NCBI GenBank assembly: GCA_020344215.1
Contig: CP070815.1
Location: 124,001 to 188,000, forward strand
Direction of reading: 5' to 3'
Length of the DNA stretch: 64,000 nt
Origin: Gemmatimonadota bacterium
GTDB lineage: Bacteria > Gemmatimonadota > Gemmatimonadetes > Palauibacterales > KS3-K002
The notes under the pieces are model-generated. The model was not told where the DNA came from. It worked only from the letters and a program-made list of their open reading frames with translations, and made no database searches. Of the stretch, positions 53,308 through 61,724 are shown one piece after another (within the stretch, counting starts at the first letter, position 1; every line of letters begins with the position of its first letter). The translations under genes were made by a program, and so were the position numbers.

Positions 53308-53848
53308 AGACCCCACCGTGAGACGCGCCGCGTTCCTCGACCGCGATGGCACGATCATCGAGGAGCGCGGCGATCTGGGAGATCCCGAGGGCGTGGCCCT
53401 GTTGCCCGGCGCCGCCGAGGCCATCCGGCGGCTCAAGGATGCCGGCCTGGTCGTCGTGCTGGTGACGAACCAGTCGGGCATCGCCCGCGGCATGTTCACG
53501 CGCGACGACTTCGAGGCGGTCCAACAGCGTCTCTTCGAGCTTCTCAAGGCGTCGGACGCGGGCCTGGATGACGCCTACTACTGCCCGCATCATCCCGATG
53601 TCGACGGGCCCTGCTATTGCCGCAAGCCGGCATCGGGGATGTACCGCTTGGCGGCTGAGAAGCTGTCAATCAATCTTTCCCGCTCCTTCTACGTGGGAGA
53701 TCGCTGGCGCGACGTAGCGGTCAGCGAAGAGGTCGGTGGAACGCCGTTCCTATTGGCGACGGGGGCCGGTGGGCAGGGCGCACCGGACGGATATGGCCGG
53801 GTCAGGGATCTTGCTGAGGCGGCGGATAGGATACTGGCAACCCTGTAG
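53300..53848 (+). CDS. gmhB: D-glycero-D-manno-heptose 1,7-bisphosphate 7-phosphatase
   Basis: HAD-superfamily phosphatase of the heptose pathway for LPS core (or, in other lineages, S-layer glycans). The 182 residues hold motif I, AAFLDRDGTIIEE, with nucleophile Asp14 and acid Asp16; motif II VLVTNQSGIARGMF; the zinc-binding loop YYCPHHPDVDGPCYCRKPAS with Cys-His-Cys-Cys; and motif IV FYVGDRWRDVAVSEE. The zinc loop separates GmhB from other HADs (histidinol phosphatases share it, so a His-biosynthesis role is a lesser option). Overlaps the selA stop by 8 bases (ATGGATAG). Confidence 0.88.
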   Translation: MDRDPTVRRAAFLDRDGTIIEERGDLGDPEGVALLPGAAEAIRRLKDAGLVVVLVTNQSGIARGMFTRDDFEAVQQRLFELLKASDAGLDDAYYCPHHPDVDGPCYCRKPASGMYRLAAEKLSINLSRSFYVGDRWRDVAVSEEVGGTPFLLATGAGGQGAPDGYGRVRDLAEAADRILATL

Positions 53849-53873
53849 GCGACCCTGTAAGAGCAGGCGGATC

Positions 53874-53974
53874 TCGAATTTCGAATATCGAACAGCGAAT
53901 GTAGAATGCCGAAGCGGCCTCAGCACTTCAGCATTTTACATTCAGAATCGAGTATTCAGTATTCGGAGCGCGAA
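53874..53974. repeat. AT-richer heptad-period inverted repeat (TCGAATA family)
   Basis: Left arm (53874-53914): TCGAATT, TCGAATA, TCGAACA, GCGAATG, TAGAATG, CCGAAG. The reverse complement of the right arm (53925-53970) reads CCGAATA, CTGAATA, CTCGATT, CTGAATG, TAAAATG, CTGAAG, so six heptads align in order across a short loop. The long imperfect hairpin is clearly lower in GC than its surroundings. It lies between gmhB and purN and ends about 30 bases before purN. Confidence 0.8.
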
Positions 53975-54003
53975 GTGTATCCCCAGGTGATCGGAGGCCC
54001 AAA

Positions 54004-54723
54004 GTGTCCAAGCCCCCATCGGTAGCCGTATTCGCGTCGGGCGGCGGCACTAACCTTCAGTCGCTCCTCGACATGTTCGGAGCCGAGGGCAGCCCCGATC
54101 CCGCCTGCCGTATCGCTCTCGTCGTGAGCGACCGGCCCGGGATCGGTGCCCTGGATCGGGCTGATAAGGCCAAGGTGCCCAAGGCCGTCGTGCCGCCCAA
54201 GGAGTACGAGAGCGGCGAGGCGTTCGGGAAAGCGCTGCTCGAGGTCCTGGGCGAGCGCGGGATCGATATCATTGCCCTCGCCGGGTACCTGAAGCTGGTG
54301 CCGGCAAACGTCGTAAGAGCCTACCGCGGACGGATCATCAACATCCACCCGGGCCCGCTCCCGACGTTCGGTGGCTCGGGGATGTGGGGTCACCACGTCC
54401 ACGAGGCCGTGCTGAAGTCCGGTGTAGCCGTCTCAGGCCCGACCATACACTTCGTGGATGAGCGATACGATACCGGCCCGATCATCGCCCAGTGGCCCGT
54501 GCCGGTCATGACCGGTGACACGCCCGACTCGCTCGCCGCTCGCGTCCTCAAGTACGAGCACCGGCTCTATCCGGCGGTGTTGGGCGCCCTGGCGCGAGGT
54601 GAGATCGAGCTGCTGCCGGATGGGGCGGTGCGGAAGAGCGGCTTCATGACCGGTGAATTCGGCTTTCAGTTGACCGATGAGCTGGGCTGCCTGGACAGCG
54701 TCGGGTTGGCCTGGAAGCGCTAA
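54004..54723 (+). CDS. purN: Phosphoribosylglycinamide formyltransferase (PurN type)
   Basis: Transfers a formyl group from 10-formyl-THF to GAR in purine synthesis. The 239 residues are somewhat longer than average, with a C-terminal extension. Landmarks: VAVFASGGGTNLQSLLDMFG, ALAGYLKLVPANVVRAYRG, and the catalytic Asn-x-His in IINIHPGPLPTFGGSGMWGH, then Asp in DERYDTGPIIAQWPV. GTG start with GGAGG (53993-53997) 6 bases upstream. purH follows 15 bases later; together they cover the two folate-dependent formylations of the pathway. Confidence 0.95.
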   Translation: MSKPPSVAVFASGGGTNLQSLLDMFGAEGSPDPACRIALVVSDRPGIGALDRADKAKVPKAVVPPKEYESGEAFGKALLEVLGERGIDIIALAGYLKLVPANVVRAYRGRIINIHPGPLPTFGGSGMWGHHVHEAVLKSGVAVSGPTIHFVDERYDTGPIIAQWPVPVMTGDTPDSLAARVLKYEHRLYPAVLGALARGEIELLPDGAVRKSGFMTGEFGFQLTDELGCLDSVGLAWKR

Positions 54724-54738
54724 CACAGGAGGAGACCT

Positions 54739-56319
54739 TTGCCACGCGCCGTACTGAGTGTCTACGACAAGACGGGCGTCGTCGAGTTCGCCCGCGGGTT
54801 GTCCGAGCTGGGTTACGAGATCGTCTCCACCGGCGGTACCGCACGGCAGCTGCGCGAGGCCGGTATCGATGTCACCGGCGTCAGCGACGTCACCGGATTC
54901 CCGGAGATCATGGACGGCCGGGTGAAGACGCTGCACCCCGTAATCGCCGGTGGGATCCTGGCGCGCCGCGACAATAAGAGCGACATGAAGGAGATCGAGA
55001 AGCAGAAGATCGAGCCCATCGATGTCGTCGCCGTCAATCTCTACCCGTTCGAGGAGACGATCGCGAAACCGGACGTCACTCTCGCCGACGCTCTCGAGCA
55101 GATCGACATCGGCGGGCCCACCATGCTGCGGGAGGCGGCCAAGAACCACCCGCACGTCACGGTGATCTGCGATCCTGCCGATTACGACGATGCGCTGCAG
55201 AAACTCGAGTCCGCTGACGTCGATCTCGAGTGGCGGCGCAGCCTCGCGGTCAAGGTCTTCCGTCACACCAGCGGCTACGACTCAGCCATCTCGCACTACC
55301 TGTCGAAAGGCGCCGGCGAGTTTCCGCCGGACTTTTCCGTGCGGCTGCAGAAGATCCAGGACCTGCGCTACGGCGAGAACCCGGATCAGGCGGCGGCGTT
55401 CTATCGCATCGCTGACACACCAACAAGCCGCGGCGTCGCGTCCCTCGTTCAACATCACGGGAAGGAACTCTCCTACAACAACATCCTCGACCTGGACGGC
55501 GCGCTGATGTGCATCTCGCCGTTCGCGCGCTCGCAGCGGCCCGCCTGTGCGGTCATCAAGCACACCACGCCCTGCGGCATCGCCGTCGGCGATACGGTAC
55601 TCCAGGCGTATCAGCGGGCGCTCTCCAGCGATCCCACCAGCGCCTTCGGCTCGGTCATCGCCTTCACCCACGAGGTGGACGGCGACGCCGCCGATACCCT
55701 GGCCGAGCTCTTCATCGAGTGTGTGGTCGCCCCGGGCTTCAGCGATGCGGCGATCGAGCGACTCACCACCAAGAAGAACCTCCGGATCCTCAGCTACCCG
55801 GACACTGTGGCGGCCTACCTCGCCGACCGCGGGCACCTCGAGGGCAACCTCGAACTGCGCGGCGTGCCCGGCGGCGCGCTCATGCAGACACGCTCCGATC
55901 CGCCCTGGCCCGGCGAAGACGAGGGCTGGCGTGTGGTGACGAAGCGCAAGCCGACCAAAGATGAGATGCGTGACCTCCGCTTCGCTTGGGCCGCCATCTG
56001 GGGTGTGAAGTCGAACGCCATCCTGCTCGCCCGCGACGACATGGCCATCGGTATCGGTGCCGGTCAGATGAGCCGCGTCGACGCCGCGAAGCTGGCAGGG
56101 TTCAAGGCGCAGCAGGCCGGCCACGGGCCGGAGAAGGGGTGCGTGCTCGCTTCCGACGCCTTCTTCCCGTTCCGCGACGGCGTCGACGCCGCGGCGGAAG
56201 CCGGCGTCACCGCAATCGTCGAGCCCGGCGGCTCGATCCGCGATGAGGAAGTCATCGCCGCCGCCGACGAGCACAAGCTGGCGATGGTCTTCACCGGCCG
56301 GCGGCTGTTCCGGCACTAG
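54739..56319 (+). CDS. purH: Bifunctional AICAR transformylase/IMP cyclohydrolase
   Basis: Last two steps to IMP. The 526 residues hold the N-terminal MGS-like cyclohydrolase ([54 protein letters not shown]) and the C-terminal transformylase ([40 protein letters not shown] with the catalytic Lys-His, [20 protein letters not shown]). TTG start at 54739, chosen because a perfect AGGAGG (54727-54732) is 6 bases before it and the sequence after it is conserved at once. A strong terminator follows. Confidence 0.97.
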   Translation: MPRAVLSVYDKTGVVEFARGLSELGYEIVSTGGTARQLREAGIDVTGVSDVTGFPEIMDGRVKTLHPVIAGGILARRDNKSDMKEIEKQKIEPIDVVAVNLYPFEETIAKPDVTLADALEQIDIGGPTMLREAAKNHPHVTVICDPADYDDALQKLESADVDLEWRRSLAVKVFRHTSGYDSAISHYLSKGAGEFPPDFSVRLQKIQDLRYGENPDQAAAFYRIADTPTSRGVASLVQHHGKELSYNNILDLDGALMCISPFARSQRPACAVIKHTTPCGIAVGDTVLQAYQRALSSDPTSAFGSVIAFTHEVDGDAADTLAELFIECVVAPGFSDAAIERLTTKKNLRILSYPDTVAAYLADRGHLEGNLELRGVPGGALMQTRSDPPWPGEDEGWRVVTKRKPTKDEMRDLRFAWAAIWGVKSNAILLARDDMAIGIGAGQMSRVDAAKLAGFKAQQAGHGPEKGCVLASDAFFPFRDGVDAAAEAGVTAIVEPGGSIRDEEVIAAADEHKLAMVFTGRRLFRH

Positions 56320-56344
56320 CTCGCGACCTCCAACGTCGTTAGCA

Positions 56345-56386
56345 GCGGCCCGGCGCCAGCGACTGGGAGCCGGGCCGCGCTTTTTT
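56345..56386 (+). terminator. Intrinsic terminator after purH
   Basis: A 10-bp GC stem, GCGGCCCGGC (56345-56354) with GCCGGGCCGC (56369-56378), then GC and six T (56381-56386). A classic Rho-independent terminator; it closes the purN-purH unit just before the padR promoter. Confidence 0.88.
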
Positions 56387-56397
56387 GCGGGCTCCTC

Positions 56398-56427
56398 TTG
56401 ACGGTCTACAGAAAGGGGCGCTATCTT
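56398..56427 (+). promoter_or_regulatory. Promoter of padR-ADOP
   Basis: TTGACG (56398-56403) and TATCTT (56422-56427) with an 18-base spacer, directly after the purH terminator. It overlaps or abuts the PadR-type palindrome. Confidence 0.6.
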
Positions 56428-56438
56428 ATGTCGAACAT
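56428..56438. promoter_or_regulatory. Candidate PadR operator (ATGT-N3-ACAT)
   Basis: ATGT CGA ACAT immediately follows the -10 box, where the start of transcription would be. PadR repressors bind ATGT/ACAT half-sites, normally with a wider spacing (about 8 bases), so this close pair is similar but not identical. It suggests autorepression. Confidence 0.45.
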
Positions 56439-56452
56439 CTAGAGGAGACGCC

Positions 56453-56788
56453 ATGACGATCGTCAGGTCCGAGCTGCTGCAGGGGACGCTCGACATGCTG
56501 GTACTCAAGATCCTTTCGCTCGAGCCGCTGCACGGCTGGGGGGTCTCGGAGCGCATCCAGCAGATGTCGGGTGAGGTCTTCCAGGTGAACCAGGGGTCGC
56601 TGTACCCGGCGCTGCGACGCCTGAAGCGCCGGGGGTGGATCACCTCCGAGTGGCGGGTGACGGAGAACAACCGGCGGGCCCGCTACTATGCGCTGACGGC
56701 GGCCGGGCGGAAGCGTCTGGCCGAAGAGCGGCAGGCGTGGGCGCGATCGTCGGCTGCGATAGAACAGATCCTGCAGGCCGCCCACTGA
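56453..56788 (+). CDS. PadR-family transcriptional regulator
   Basis: A 111-residue winged-helix repressor of the short PadR class: [80 protein letters not shown]. The residues GSLYPAL are the recognition-helix signature. It is 28 bases before the ADOP permease gene, and such PadR-ADOP pairs are very common in Acidobacteriota and Gemmatimonadota. The role is probably repression of its own operon, relieved by a small ligand; the inducer is unknown. Confidence 0.92.
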   Translation: MTIVRSELLQGTLDMLVLKILSLEPLHGWGVSERIQQMSGEVFQVNQGSLYPALRRLKRRGWITSEWRVTENNRRARYYALTAAGRKRLAEERQAWARSSAAIEQILQAAH

Positions 56789-56816
56789 AAGGGCTGGCTC
56801 CGAGGAGAGGTTCCTT

Positions 56817-59456
56817 ATGAGATGGATGGTGTACGCGGTGGAGGCATTCAACGCGTTGTTTCGGAGGGGCAGGGTGGAGGCGGAGCTGGAGGAGGAGGTT
56901 CGCTTCCACCTGGAGATGGAGATCGAGAAGAACCTACGGGCGGGGATGACGCCTGAGGAGGCGCGCCGGGTGGCGCTTCTCCGATTCGGTGGTGTGGAGC
57001 AGGTGAAGGAGGAAGTGCGTGAAGAGAGCGGAGTGCGGTGGTTGGAAGACATGCTAATGGATCTTCGCTACGCCGCACGCCAGCTTCGTCGGAACCCGGC
57101 CTTCACCGCGGTTGCGGTTCTCACACTCGCGTTGGGTATCGGGGCGAACACGGCTGTGTTCAGCGTTCTCCACAGCGTAATCCTCTCACCGTTGGGCTAC
57201 CACGAGCCGGGGCGTCTCGTGCGGATCTACCAGAGTCACCGGACATACGGTACGGACGTCTGGGTCTCGGGTCCGGCGTTCCTCGATTATCGTGAACAGC
57301 TGGAAGGCGTCGAGAGCGTGACGGCGATGTACAACTACCGGGAGATGGGATTTACGTTGACGGGGGCCGGTTCGGCGCGGCGCGTCACCATGCTGCCGGT
57401 CAGTTCCGACTTCTTCGATGTCTATCGCGTGCACCCAGTCATCGGTCGCCCGTTCGTGCGTGACGAGGAGCGAGGGTCGGCGCGAATCGCCGTGCTGAGT
57501 CACCGGCTGTGGCAGGCGATTTCCGGCGACGCTGGGGTCCTGGGGCAGCGTCTGGAGCTGGACGGCGATCCGTACGAAGTGATAGGCGTCATGCCGGCCG
57601 GCTTCGTCGATGTGGTAGGCGGTGATGTCGACCTCTGGGTTCCCCTGGAGCTACAGGACGAGAACGCCCGTGAGAACCGCGGCAACCACTACCTGAGCGT
57701 CGTCGCGCGCCTCAGGCCCGACGTGACGCTCGGACAGGCGCGCTCCCGACTGGCATCCCTCGCTACCAGCCAGGCCGAGCTGTATCCCAATCAGCACGAG
57801 GATTGGTCGGCTGAGATGGTCCCGCTACGGGACGATCTCGTCGGCGCTTCGCGCACGATGCTGTTTGTCCTGCTGGGTGCTTCCGGCCTCGTCCTCCTCA
57901 TCGCCTGCGTGAACGTCGCCAGCCTGTTCCTCTCGCGGAATGTTGCACGCGAGCGAGAGCTGGCGGTGCGAGCGGCCATCGGCGCCGGCAGGTTCAGGCT
58001 CACCCGCCAGCTTGTCACCGAGAGCATCGTGATCGCGCTCATCGGCGGCGCCGCCGGTCTGGCGCTGGCGCACTGGGGTGTGGGAGTGCTGCTGCCGCTC
58101 AGTTCGGATGCGGTGCCTCGCGCCCGTGAAGTCTCCTTCGATGCGACGCTTTTCGTCTTCGCGCTCGGGGTGACGCTGTTCACAGTCGTGATCTTCGGCC
58201 TGGCACCGGCGCTGCAGTTCGTCAGTCCGGAGCTCGACCGGTCGCTGCGCGAAGACTCGCGCACGGGCACGGGCGGTGCCCGCAGCAGGCGCGTGCGGGA
58301 TGTGCTGGTGACGAGCCAGGTGGCGTTGGCGATCCTCCTGTTGATCGGCGCGGGCCTTCTGATGCGAAGCCTGCTCAGCCTGCAGGCGGTCGACCTGGGA
58401 ATCAGCCCGCGGGATGCGATGACCTTCCAGGTTCATCTCGGTGGGCCACGCTATGCCGACCCGGCGGCCCGGATCGCCTTCCACCGGGAATACCAGGATC
58501 GGCTGCGTGCCTACTCAGGGGTCCGGGCGGTCGGCGCCGTATCGAAGCTGCCGGTCTCCGATCAGTACAACAGCTGGACCTTCACATACCTGTCGGCCAG
58601 CGGCGAGGTGATGCGGCATGGTGGGGGAGCCGATTTCCGGGTCATCGAGGGAGACTTCTTCGAGGCTCTTAACATCGAGTTGCTGGCCGGCCGGCGGTTC
58701 GGACCAAGCGATCACGCCGACGCTCCTCAGGTCGCGATCGTCAACCAGTCGCTGGCCCGCCGCTACTACGAGGGACGCGATCCGCTGGGGCAACGGATCG
58801 CCGACCCGAGCGTCTGGACCATCGTAGGCGTCGTGGCCGACGTCGCCCACGATGGCCGGGGAAGCGTCACCGGCAAGGTCTACCTCCCACACGCACAGTT
58901 CGGTGACGACCGCAACTGGGCCCTGACCCAGATCGTCGCGACCACCATACCGCGTCGCGATCTGCTCGAGATCGCGCGCCAGGAGCTCCGTGCGATCGAT
59001 CCGCAGCTGGTCATCCACAACCCGCGCTCGATGCGAGAGGTGACGGGAAGCGCTATCGCGCAGGAGCGCTTCGTCTTTCTCCTGCTCGCGATCTTCGCCG
59101 CCGTGGCCCTCTCTCTCGCCGCCGTGGGCATCTACGGTGTCATGGCGTACAACGTCGGCCGGCGGACTCGCGAGTTCGGTATTCGGCTGGCGCTGGGCGC
59201 CTCGCCCCTCGCTGTTAGGCGCAGCGTACTCCGTCAGGGGTCGGCGATCGTAGGCATCGGCATTCTGGGCGGCCTGGTCGGCGCATTCCTGCTCAGCCGG
59301 CTCCTCAGATCGATGCTATTCGGCGTCGGCGCTACCGACCCGCTAACCTTCGTGCTGGTCCCTCTAGCGCTGGCGTCAGTGGCGCTACTCGCTGGTTATC
59401 TGCCAGCGCGCCGGGCAACCAAGGTCGATCCGCTGCGGGTGCTGCGACAGGAGTAG
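56817..59456 (+). CDS. ABC transporter permease of the ADOP family (MacB/FtsX-like, duplicated)
   Basis: An 879-residue permease with two MacB-type periplasmic domains and two FtsX membrane blocks, eight helices in all. The N-terminal soluble part ([40 protein letters not shown]) is the ADOP mark, then [20 protein letters not shown] and [20 protein letters not shown]. First FtsX block: [40 protein letters not shown]. Second: [60 protein letters not shown]. No ATPase gene is adjacent, so it is an 'orphan' permease that must borrow one, or act otherwise. GAGGAGAGG precedes the ATG. Confidence 0.92.
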   Translation: MRWMVYAVEAFNALFRRGRVEAELEEEVRFHLEMEIEKNLRAGMTPEEARRVALLRFGGVEQVKEEVREESGVRWLEDMLMDLRYAARQLRRNPAFTAVAVLTLALGIGANTAVFSVLHSVILSPLGYHEPGRLVRIYQSHRTYGTDVWVSGPAFLDYREQLEGVESVTAMYNYREMGFTLTGAGSARRVTMLPVSSDFFDVYRVHPVIGRPFVRDEERGSARIAVLSHRLWQAISGDAGVLGQRLELDGDPYEVIGVMPAGFVDVVGGDVDLWVPLELQDENARENRGNHYLSVVARLRPDVTLGQARSRLASLATSQAELYPNQHEDWSAEMVPLRDDLVGASRTMLFVLLGASGLVLLIACVNVASLFLSRNVARERELAVRAAIGAGRFRLTRQLVTESIVIALIGGAAGLALAHWGVGVLLPLSSDAVPRAREVSFDATLFVFALGVTLFTVVIFGLAPALQFVSPELDRSLREDSRTGTGGARSRRVRDVLVTSQVALAILLLIGAGLLMRSLLSLQAVDLGISPRDAMTFQVHLGGPRYADPAARIAFHREYQDRLRAYSGVRAVGAVSKLPVSDQYNSWTFTYLSASGEVMRHGGGADFRVIEGDFFEALNIELLAGRRFGPSDHADAPQVAIVNQSLARRYYEGRDPLGQRIADPSVWTIVGVVADVAHDGRGSVTGKVYLPHAQFGDDRNWALTQIVATTIPRRDLLEIARQELRAIDPQLVIHNPRSMREVTGSAIAQERFVFLLLAIFAAVALSLAAVGIYGVMAYNVGRRTREFGIRLALGASPLAVRRSVLRQGSAIVGIGILGGLVGAFLLSRLLRSMLFGVGATDPLTFVLVPLALASVALLAGYLPARRATKVDPLRVLRQE

Positions 59457-59493
59457 CAGGGGGGCGGAAGCGAGCCTTTACGGGCGGCAGCGA

Positions 59494-59533
59494 CGGCCCG
59501 GCATCGATAAGATCGATGCCGGGCCGTTCGTTC
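59494..59533 (+). terminator. Terminator after the ADOP gene
   Basis: A perfect 15-bp stem, CGGCCCGGCATCGAT (59494-59508) with ATCGATGCCGGGCCG (59512-59526), a 3-base loop AAG, and the tail TTCGTTC. The stem is very strong, the T-tract modest. Confidence 0.75.
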
Positions 59534-59586
59534 ATCGCAGTGGCCCGAGGCTGCGCATCCCGAGAAACTCGGTTATCGTTGAGCGG

Positions 59587-60273
59587 ATGAAGAAGGAGAC
59601 GAGAGCCTACTACGCGGATCTCAAGGCGGACTATTCCATCAAGATCCGACAGCTGGTGCCGAAGTACGACGAGATGGTCGAGTGCATCGTCGAGCTGCTG
59701 CGCCTTCGCTCGCCGCGTAGTGTGCTCGACATCGGTGCCGGGATCGGCAACATCAGTGCGCTGGTACTCGAGAGCGTCCCCGGCGCGCGCGTCACGGCTC
59801 TGGAAGTCTCCGACGAGATGTTCCGCGAAGCGCAGGCGAATCTGGAGCCGGCCGCTGACAGGGTACGGCTCGTCCACCAGGACATCGTGGACTTCGAGCC
59901 GAATGAGGGTTACGACGCGATCTTCACGAACCTGGTGCTGCACAACATCGCGCCGGACGACCGGAGAAGCGTCCTCGAGAGACTGCACGGCTGGCTCGAG
60001 CCGGGCGGCACCTTCATCTGGGGTGACATGATACGTCATCCCGACGAGCGGGTTAACGAGTACTTCGTCGAGTACAGGAGAAGCTTCGCCCGCGCCGCGG
60101 GTTGCCCGGAAGAACTCGTGCGTCAGAACTTCGAGAAGGAAGCGACTGAGGACCACCCCCTCACCGTCGAACAGGCGCTCAGCGAGGGGCGAGAGGCGGG
60201 GTTCAACGACGCGTCCCCAGTCTGGGCACATGACGCGTTTGCCATACTCTTCATGCGCAAGGCGAGGCCTTGA
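59587..60273 (+). CDS. Class I SAM-dependent methyltransferase
   Basis: A 228-residue methyltransferase of the Rossmann class. Motif I is SVLDIGAGIGNISALVLES; an acidic residue ends strand 2 (VTALEVSDEMFREAQANL), then VHQDIVDFE and FTNLVLHNIAPDDRRSVLER, LEPGGTFIWGDMI. The N-terminus (ETRAYYADLKADYSIKIRQL) and the C-terminal helical cap are not diagnostic of a substrate. The arrangement is like the UbiE/CmoA-type group, but a small-molecule or lipid substrate cannot be named. It follows a terminator and is read with the DUF2059 gene 25 bases downstream. Confidence 0.85.
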   Translation: MKKETRAYYADLKADYSIKIRQLVPKYDEMVECIVELLRLRSPRSVLDIGAGIGNISALVLESVPGARVTALEVSDEMFREAQANLEPAADRVRLVHQDIVDFEPNEGYDAIFTNLVLHNIAPDDRRSVLERLHGWLEPGGTFIWGDMIRHPDERVNEYFVEYRRSFARAAGCPEELVRQNFEKEATEDHPLTVEQALSEGREAGFNDASPVWAHDAFAILFMRKARP

Positions 60274-60298
60274 CGTGCATCCAAGACGGAGGGACTAC

Positions 60299-60805
60299 AT
60301 GACAGTCAGCGCGAGACCGCGAGTGGCGCGGCGCTCGGGCCTCTTGGTCAGCGCCATCCTGCTTGCGATCGGCCTTGTCAACGGCACAGCGGCGTGGGCG
60401 CAGCAGGCCGCCGCGGTCGAGCCTGAGAAGGCGGCGGCCATCCGTCAGCTCCTCACGCTCACGCAAGCCAGCGAGCTCATGGTGACATCGATCGAGACGT
60501 CGCTACCGGCTCAAAAGGCGGCGAATCCCGAGATCCCGGAAGAGTTCTGGGATGAGTTCGAGAGGCGGCTGCAGGTCGATTTGGGCCGGTTCATTGAGTT
60601 GCTGATCCCGCTCTACGACAAGTACCTGACCCTGGACGAGATTCGGCAGCTGATCGAGTTCTATCAGAGCCCGCTTGGCCAACGCTTGGTCGAGGTACAG
60701 CCGCAGCTCGCGGCTGAGAGCATGCTGGCCGGCCAGCAGTGGGGCGCCCAGCTAGGCTCGGAGGTGGCTGCGGACCTGGCCAAGCAGGGGATCGTCATCC
60801 GCTGA
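60299..60805 (+). CDS. DUF2059-family secreted protein
   Basis: Product of 168 residues with a signal peptide (basic RPRVARRSG, hydrophobic LLVSAILLAIGLVNGTAA, then AWAQQ as cleavage site). The mature part matches DUF2059: KAAAIRQLLTLTQASELMVT, DLGRFIELLIPLYDKYLTLD, EIRQLIEFYQSPLGQRLVEV, QPQLAAESMLAGQQWG. Members are all-helical periplasmic proteins of unknown function. GGAGGG lies 5 bases before the ATG at 60299. It is 25 bases after the methyltransferase and 15 before the GNAT gene, so the three are probably one transcript. Confidence 0.85.
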   Translation: MTVSARPRVARRSGLLVSAILLAIGLVNGTAAWAQQAAAVEPEKAAAIRQLLTLTQASELMVTSIETSLPAQKAANPEIPEEFWDEFERRLQVDLGRFIELLIPLYDKYLTLDEIRQLIEFYQSPLGQRLVEVQPQLAAESMLAGQQWGAQLGSEVAADLAKQGIVIR

Positions 60806-60820
60806 GCGCCAGGTGCACCG

Positions 60821-61696
60821 GTGTCGCTTCGTTACAGGTTCCTTGACACAAACGCGTTCCCCGCCGTTTACCGCACGTTCGTCCGGGCGTTCTCGGACTA
60901 CGCCTTGGACATGAGCTACATGGCAGAGGGGAGCCTGTACAGCAGGGCCGTCAAGAACGGTGTCGACTTCGAGTCCTCTGTAGGCGCCTATTACGATCAG
61001 CAAATGGTCGGGTTCACGCTGATCGGCGTGGATCACTTCAGAGGCGCGCTCTCGGCCTTCGATATCGGGACGGGCGTCATCGCGGATTATCGGGGGCGGG
61101 GCGTCGCGAGCGAGATGCTCGATTTCGCGCTCCCTCGCTTGAAGGAAGGCGGAGTCCGCAAGTTCGTGCTCGAGGTGCTGCAGGACAACGAGCGCGCGGT
61201 AAGAGCGTACCGGAAGACCGGTTTCGAGGTCGTGCGCGAGCTGGACTGCTTCGAGCTGAGTCTCGAGAGCTTCAACCACCGCCGAGATGGCGAGGCCGTC
61301 GCCCGGGCCCGGGTCCGATCTGTTGGCAGAGACCATCTCGCGCTGTTCCAGGACGCCTTGGATTGGCAGCCGTCCTGGGAGAACAGCTTCGCCTCGATAC
61401 GCCGGATCCCCGACGAGGTGCGTCTCTACGAGGCCGACTTCGCTGGGCAGCCTGCCGGCCTGCTCGCCTACTACCCCCTCTTGAACTGGATCATGACGGT
61501 CGTCGTCAGGCGGCCCTACCGCAGGCAGGGCGTCGGAAGCCTGCTGGTCGGCCACTTGGTGGAGCGGATCAAAGATCGGGAGTCGAGCGTCAAGTTGCTG
61601 AACGTTCAGCGCGACGACGACGGCATGCAGACCTTTCTGACCGGGTTAGGCTTTCACCGCTATGTCAGCCAGTTCGAGATGGAGAGCTTGCTGTAA
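60821..61696 (+). CDS. Tandem GNAT-family N-acetyltransferase
   Basis: A 291-residue protein with two GNAT domains. The first (about 1-145) has the acetyl-CoA loop VIADYRGRGVASEMLDFALP followed by VLEVLQDNERAVRAYRKTGF. The second (about 165-291) has VVRRPYRRQGVGSLLVGHLV and LNVQRDDDGMQTFLTGLGFH. Both keep the R/Q-x-x-G-x-G/A loop, so both could bind acetyl-CoA. GTG start at 60821. The substrate is unknown. Convergent with the serine-hydrolase gene, which ends 28 bases later. Confidence 0.88.
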   Translation: MSLRYRFLDTNAFPAVYRTFVRAFSDYALDMSYMAEGSLYSRAVKNGVDFESSVGAYYDQQMVGFTLIGVDHFRGALSAFDIGTGVIADYRGRGVASEMLDFALPRLKEGGVRKFVLEVLQDNERAVRAYRKTGFEVVRELDCFELSLESFNHRRDGEAVARARVRSVGRDHLALFQDALDWQPSWENSFASIRRIPDEVRLYEADFAGQPAGLLAYYPLLNWIMTVVVRRPYRRQGVGSLLVGHLVERIKDRESSVKLLNVQRDDDGMQTFLTGLGFHRYVSQFEMESLL

Positions 61697-61724
61697 ATCG
61701 CCGGCGGCGCGGCGACCGCTGCTC

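Noticed and set aside
55282..56670. A 462-codon open frame antisense to purH and padR
   Set aside because: It runs through the purH terminator and the padR promoter and gives an Arg/Gly/Ala-rich product without domains.
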